Positions 11,996 through 15,153 of a DNA stretch of 15,153 nt are shown piece after piece; positions within the stretch are counted from its first letter, which is position 1; every line of letters begins with the position of its first letter. The notes under the pieces were generated by a model that did no database searches, was not told the DNA's origin, and saw only the letters and a program-made list of their open reading frames with translations. The position numbers were made by a program, and so were the translations under genes. This DNA comes from JAOPZW01 sp036379935 (GTDB lineage: Bacteria; Actinomycetota; Thermoleophilia; Solirubrobacterales; Solirubrobacteraceae): positions 1 to 15,153 of the forward strand of contig DASVFT010000171.1 of assembly GCA_036379935.1 (NCBI GenBank), given 5' to 3'.

Positions 11996-12741
11996 CGGTT
12001 GGGTCCTTCCGGTTGGCGATGGGCCCACGGCACGAGCCGGCGCTCGGCGAGTGAGAGAGCTGAGAAGAGGAGCACGGCGAAGGCCGCGAGCAGGACGACG
12101 GCCGCGTAGGCGCGCGCGGTCTCGAGCTGCGGGATGGCCTGGAGCATGAGGTGCCCCAGGCCCTGGCTCGAGCCGGCGTACTCGGCGAACACGGCACCGA
12201 TGACGGCGACGGCGACGGCGATCTTCGCCCCGCTCAGCGCCGCCGGGAGGGCGGCTGGCGCCTCGGCCCAGCGGAAGGCTTGCCAGCGCGAGGCGTCGAG
12301 CGTGCGCATGAGCTTGAGCTGGTCGGGATCGACCGCGCGCAGGGCGTCGAGCGTGGTGACGACCACGGGGAAGAAGCAGACCAGCGCGATGATGGCCAGC
12401 TTGGGCACGATCCCGAAGCCGAACCACACGACGAGCAGCGGGGCGATGATGACGATCGGGACCGCCTGCGAGGCGACGAGCAGGGGATAGACGCCGCGGC
12501 GCAACGCGCCCGAGAAGTGCAGCGCCACGGCGAGCAGGAAGCCGAGGATCAGCGCCACGAGGATGCCCAGTCCGACCTCCTGCCCGGTGACCAGCAGGTT
12601 GGACCACAGCAGCGATCGGTCGTCCCAGAGCGCGGTGGCGATCTGGCTGGGGGCGGGCAGGATGAAGTCGTCGACGCCGCCGACGTCGGCGTAGAGCTCC
12701 CAGCCGCCCAGCAGCGCCGCGACGAGCAGGATCGCGCTCAT
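11992..12741 (-). CDS. thiX: ABC transporter permease (ThiX/SsuC family)
   Basis: A 249-residue permease with an N-terminal hydrophobic segment and about six membrane spans: 3-18, 52-77, 85-105, 112-132, 172-190 and 212-232. The cytoplasmic EAA-type loop, which contacts the ATPase, is at about 147-175 (RTLDASRWQAFRWAEAPAAL). The FILPAPSQI motif near 26-34 is typical of the taurine/sulfonate/thiamine-precursor permease group. It pairs with itself as a homodimer in known relatives. ATG 12741 overlaps the stop of the ATPase gene as ATGA, and its own stop overlaps the lipoprotein start as TTGA. The three proteins are therefore translationally coupled in the order ATPase, permease, binding protein. 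Confidence 0.9.
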   Translation of the reverse strand: MSAILLVAALLGGWELYADVGGVDDFILPAPSQIATALWDDRSLLWSNLLVTGQEVGLGILVALILGFLLAVALHFSGALRRGVYPLLVASQAVPIVIIAPLLVVWFGFGIVPKLAIIALVCFFPVVVTTLDALRAVDPDQLKLMRTLDASRWQAFRWAEAPAALPAALSGAKIAVAVAVIGAVFAEYAGSSQGLGHLMLQAIPQLETARAYAAVVLLAAFAVLLFSALSLAERRLVPWAHRQPEGPNR

Positions 12742-13487
12742 GACCGCAGCGCCTCCAGCGCGCGCTCGCGCACGGCGAGCACCTCGGCCGCGCCGCGCGA
12801 GGCGCCGACCGGCAGCTCGGCCACCACGCGGCCCGGACGCGGTGACATTACGAGCACGCGGTCGGCGAGCGTCGCCGCCTCCTCGACGTCGTGGGTGACC
12901 AGCAGCACCGTGCGCGGCTCGCGTCGCAGCGCGCCGGCCAGCCACTCCTGCATCTCGCGCCGCGTGAGCGCGTCGAGCGAGGCGAACGGCTCGTCCAGGC
13001 ACAGCACCGGCTTGCCCGAGAGCAGCGTGCGCAGGAAGGCCACGCGCTGGCGCATCCCGCCCGAGAGCTGGTGCGGGCGGGCGCGCTCGAAGCCCTCCAG
13101 GCCGAAGGCGGCGAAGAGCGGATGGGCCCGGACGCGCGCCTGCTGGCGCGAGGCGCCGGCCAGGCGGGGCGCGAGCGCGGCGTTGTCGATCGCGCTCAGC
13201 CACGGCAGCAGGCCGTCGCGCTGGGGCATCAGCACGGCGGGGTCGGCGCGAAGGCTGCCCGCGTCGGGCGACTGCAGGCGGCAGACCAGCTCGAGCAGCG
13301 TGGTCTTGCCGCATCCGCTGGGTCCGACCACGGCGACGACCTCGCACGGCGCCACGTCGAGGTCGACGCCCTCCAGGGCCTGGACGCCGCCGAAATTGCG
13401 CGCGACTCCGGCGAGATGGACCTCGCCGCCGCGTGCCGGATTAACGTTTCGAGGCTCCTGTGCGGGAGCCTCGAGCCTCGTCGTCAT
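12738..13487 (-). CDS. thiZ: ABC transporter ATP-binding protein (ThiZ-like), TPP-riboswitch controlled
   Basis: A 249-residue ATPase with every motif intact: Walker A GPSGCGKT (55-62), Q-loop MPQRDGLLPW (Q89), signature LSGGMRQR (141-148), Walker B VLCLDEPF (161-168), D-loop SLDALTR and H-loop VTHD (H199). It belongs to the SsuB/TauB/ThiZ group and powers the permease encoded next to it. ATG 13487 is the start. It follows the riboswitch directly, whose 3' end GGAGGGA also serves as Shine-Dalgarno. The longer reading from ATG 13505 would begin inside the conserved TAATGCC of the riboswitch and is rejected. Excess thiamine diphosphate should lower translation of the whole operon. Confidence 0.92.
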   Translation of the reverse strand: MTTRLEAPAQEPRNVNPARGGEVHLAGVARNFGGVQALEGVDLDVAPCEVVAVVGPSGCGKTTLLELVCRLQSPDAGSLRADPAVLMPQRDGLLPWLSAIDNAALAPRLAGASRQQARVRAHPLFAAFGLEGFERARPHQLSGGMRQRVAFLRTLLSGKPVLCLDEPFASLDALTRREMQEWLAGALRREPRTVLLVTHDVEEAATLADRVLVMSPRPGRVVAELPVGASRGAAEVLAVRERALEALRS

Positions 13488-13490
13488 CGC

Positions 13491-13577
13491 TCCCTCCGCG
13501 GGCATTACCCCACAGGTTCGAAGGGTCAGCGCCGGGTGGTGGGCGCTATCTCAGCCGGCCTCCGCCAGCCCCCCTGT
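13491..13577 (-). ncRNA. TPP riboswitch (THI element)
   Basis: Read on the minus strand, the conserved parts occur in order. GGCTGAGAT is at 13556-13548, followed by a variable hairpin AGCGCC/GGCGCT (13547-13528). Then come ACCCTTCGAACCTG (13526-13513), GGGTAATGCCC (13510-13500) and GCGGAGGGA (13499-13491). A GCTGG/CCGGC stem precedes CTGAGA. The terminal GGAGGGA is 3 nt from ATG 13487 and doubles as the ribosome-binding site. Ligand binding would thus hide it, the usual translational control in high-GC bacteria. The 5' boundary is approximate. A clear assignment by consensus, not by covariance search. Confidence 0.95.
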
Positions 13578-13595
13578 TGTTCTGCACTCCAGGGG

Positions 13596-13601
13596 ATGCT
13601 A
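13596..13601 (-). promoter_or_regulatory. Candidate -10 element of the riboswitch operon
   Basis: TAGCAT on the minus strand would start transcription near 13589, about 12 nt before the riboswitch. No convincing -35 lies at the right distance. Confidence 0.4.
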
Positions 13602-13724
13602 GCGCGGGAGCGCCAAAGTGCGCAGCTTGAGCGCCGCTATCGCCGCAAACCTTCTCGCGCCCCGGCACGCCACCTCCCGCGCTGAGACGATCGCTCGGCA
13701 GGACTGCATGGTCGTCGGGGAGAT

Positions 13725-13731
13725 AAGGGGG
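13725..13731 (+). promoter_or_regulatory. Shine-Dalgarno of the papain-like gene
   Basis: AAGGGGG lies 5 nt before ATG 13737 and supports this start. Confidence 0.55.
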
Positions 13732-13736
13732 ACTTC

Positions 13737-14501
13737 ATGGCTGGAGCGCTGGGGCGCCGAGTGCCCACCGATTGGCGCCACTACGAGAAGTTCCCGCTCA
13801 CCGCGGCGACCGCGCCCGCCGCGCCAGCGCCAGTCGCGATCGGGGTGAGCTGGTACACAGACTTCGACTCGCCGGTCAAGAAGGACGGGCGCTACTGGAT
13901 CGGCCTGGACTCCAAGCAGCTCGGCACGGTCCGCGGCGGGCACTGCGTGTGTCTCGAGCCGGGCGATCAGCTCGACGGCAACGGCGCGGTCACCCGCCGC
14001 ATGCAGGACGGGCAGGGTTGGTGGGACTTCTACGACCAGGGCACGGAGGGCGCGTGCGTCGGCTTCGGGTGCTCGCGGATGATGAGCCTGCTCAACCGCA
14101 AGCGCTACGACGCCCGCTGGCTGTGGGACTGGGCCAAGGCCACCGACGACTGGCCGCAGACCAACCCCGGCGACGACCAGGGCACCAGCGTGCGCGCCGC
14201 CTGCGAGATCCTGCGCACGCGGGGACACGTGGCCTGGGAGGACGCCTACAACGGACGCGACTACCAGCAGCGGGACCAGGAGGCGCCCGCGCCGGGCGAG
14301 GGGATCGCGGTCTACCGCTGGGCGCGGACGGTCGACGAGGTCCACGGCGTCCTCAAGAGCCCGGCCAACGATCGCGCCGGTGCCGTGCGCATCCTCAACT
14401 CATGGGGCCGCGGCTACCCGCATCGTGTCTGGATGCCCGACGAGACGCTGCAGCGGCTGATCGACGAGGACGGAGAGGTCGCCCTCGTCACCGACCGCTA
14501 G
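13737..14501 (+). CDS. Papain-like (C1-type) cysteine protease homologue with unusual motif order
   Basis: A 254-residue protein without signal peptide. The block YDQGTEGACVGFG (99-111) gives a Gln (Q101) and Cys (C107) six residues apart, as in papain Q19/C25. The NSWG block (LNSWGRGYPHRVWMP, 220-234) supplies the expected Asn (N221). The GGH motif (VRGGHCVCL, H69) and the preceding strand AIGVSWYTDF come before the Cys, whereas in papain they lie between Cys and Asn. Other histidines (H164, H203, H229) are not in GGH contexts. The Cys block resembles C1 peptidases found in phages and actinobacteria. Either the fold is permuted or H69 is not catalytic and another His has taken over. It is convergent with, and directly abuts, the VWA gene. 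Confidence 0.7.
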   Translation: MAGALGRRVPTDWRHYEKFPLTAATAPAAPAPVAIGVSWYTDFDSPVKKDGRYWIGLDSKQLGTVRGGHCVCLEPGDQLDGNGAVTRRMQDGQGWWDFYDQGTEGACVGFGCSRMMSLLNRKRYDARWLWDWAKATDDWPQTNPGDDQGTSVRAACEILRTRGHVAWEDAYNGRDYQQRDQEAPAPGEGIAVYRWARTVDEVHGVLKSPANDRAGAVRILNSWGRGYPHRVWMPDETLQRLIDEDGEVALVTDR

Positions 14502-15153
14502 CTACGACGAGCGCCCGAGCGGGCGCGTCAGTGCCTTGACGAAGTCCTCGAGCTGGCCCGTGGTCCAGCACTCGAACGCTTCGCAATGCTGCTCGTAGGC
14601 GGAGATGACCGAGTCGCCGTAGTTCCAGTACAGGCGCGGCTCGGGGTTCAGCCAGAAGGTGCGCCCGGCCTTGGCCGTGACCTGCGCGAAGATGTCGGCG
14701 CGCGGGTCGCGGCCGTTGGTGCGGGCGTCGCCGAGGATGATGACGGTGGCACGCGGGTGCAGCTCGTCGTCGACGAGGCCGGCGAACTCGCTCCACACGC
14801 GGCCGTAGTCGGTGTAGCCGGAGACGTCGGCCACGCCCGCGTCGCGCCCGATGGCCTCGCTGACCGCCTGGAAGCTGCGCTCGCGCTCGAAGACGTCGGT
14901 CACCTCGCTGATGCGCTCGATGAAGACGAACGAGCGCATCTTGCGAAACGAGTCGTGCAGGGCGTGCAGGACGCTCAGGAAGAACACGCTGGCGCTGGTC
15001 ACGCTCGTGGAGACGTCGCACAGCACGTAGATCTCGGGGCGCCGGGGGCGCACGGGCTTGTAGCGCAGCACGACCGGGACGCCGCCGGTCTCCAGCGAGG
15101 CGCGCATCGTCTTGCGCACGTCGACCTGGGCGTGGCGCTTGCGGCCGCGCAGC
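14502..15153 (-). CDS. VWA domain-containing CoxE-like protein, C-terminal part (5' end outside window)
   Basis: The frame remains open to the right edge (upstream residues LRGRKRHAQVDVRKTMRASL), so the GTG at 15119 is internal and the N-terminus is missing. The DVRKTMRASLETGG and RRPEIYVLCDVSTSV segments are typical of CoxE-like proteins. The metal-ion-dependent adhesion site is visible: D-x-S-x-S in DVSTS, the Thr of GYTDYG, and the Asp of ILGDARTN. Relatives usually work with a MoxR-type AAA+ ATPase encoded next door, maturing metal enzymes or assembling complexes. That partner, if present, would lie beyond the right edge. WLNPEPRLYWNYGDSVISAY near the C-terminus is also characteristic. 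The stop TAG abuts the stop of the protease homologue. Confidence 0.85.
   Translation of the reverse strand, partial: LRGRKRHAQVDVRKTMRASLETGGVPVVLRYKPVRPRRPEIYVLCDVSTSVTSASVFFLSVLHALHDSFRKMRSFVFIERISEVTDVFERERSFQAVSEAIGRDAGVADVSGYTDYGRVWSEFAGLVDDELHPRATVIILGDARTNGRDPRADIFAQVTAKAGRTFWLNPEPRLYWNYGDSVISAYEQHCEAFECWTTGQLEDFVKALTRPLGRSS

Noticed and set aside
13488..13505. Longer N-terminus for the ATPase from ATG 13505
   Set aside because: This ATG lies in the conserved TAATGCC of the TPP riboswitch; ATG 13487 follows the riboswitch ribosome-binding site.
1..15153. CRISPR arrays, insertion sequences, tRNA or rRNA genes
   Set aside because: Both strands were scanned by eye. No regularly spaced repeats, transposase motifs or RNA-gene consensus were found other than the TPP riboswitch.

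Overview
The window is high-GC DNA with frequent GTG starts, tightly packed genes and many start codons placed 7-10 nt after a TAnnnT -10 element (leaderless style). It carries an actinobacterial IHF-like gene, a DUF5317-type membrane protein and a CoxE-like VWA gene. Together these suggest a high-GC actinobacterium, possibly of the class Thermoleophilia. That placement is inference from family recognition; no rRNA or other marker is present.

Layout. (1) 1-2269, plus strand: the C-terminal half of an MMPL/RND transporter (cut by the window edge), a coupled membrane-anchored thioredoxin-fold protein, then a VOC-fold (glyoxalase/dioxygenase-like) protein. (2) 2324-3012, minus strand: an actinobacterial IHF-like nucleoid protein with a roughly 300-bp non-coding region upstream. 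This block is less GC-rich than its neighbours. (3) 3013-5406: a divergent pair starting 15 bp apart, a serine-palmitoyltransferase-like PLP enzyme (minus) and a GNAT-fold acyltransferase resembling the bacterial ceramide-synthase type (plus). This could be the core of a sphingolipid/ceramide pathway. (4) 5440-7266: a small Ala/Val-rich protein, then a LacI-family repressor divergent from a small exported protein. Their shared promoter lies in a perfect 9-bp inverted repeat that contains both start codons. (5) 7256-9396, minus: a membrane-bound GGDEF-EAL protein with a substituted metal ligand, preceded by a 29-residue membrane peptide. (6) 9567-10971, plus: a DUF5317-type membrane protein and an AlkA-like DNA glycosylase. 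(7) 10973-13577, minus: an ABC transporter (ATPase, permease, lipoprotein; start/stop overlaps throughout) under a clear TPP riboswitch, which assigns it to uptake of thiamine or its pyrimidine precursor. (8) 13737-14501, plus: a papain-like cysteine-protease homologue whose GGH block comes before the Cys block. (9) 14502 to the end, minus: a CoxE-like VWA protein, cut by the window edge.

The best-supported system is the riboswitch-controlled thiamine-type transporter. The items most likely to be new are the SPT/ceramide-synthase-like pair, the apparently permuted papain-like protein, and the symmetric LacI promoter with mirrored start codons. Four of the five convergent gene pairs end within 1 bp of each other or overlap, with no room for a terminator.
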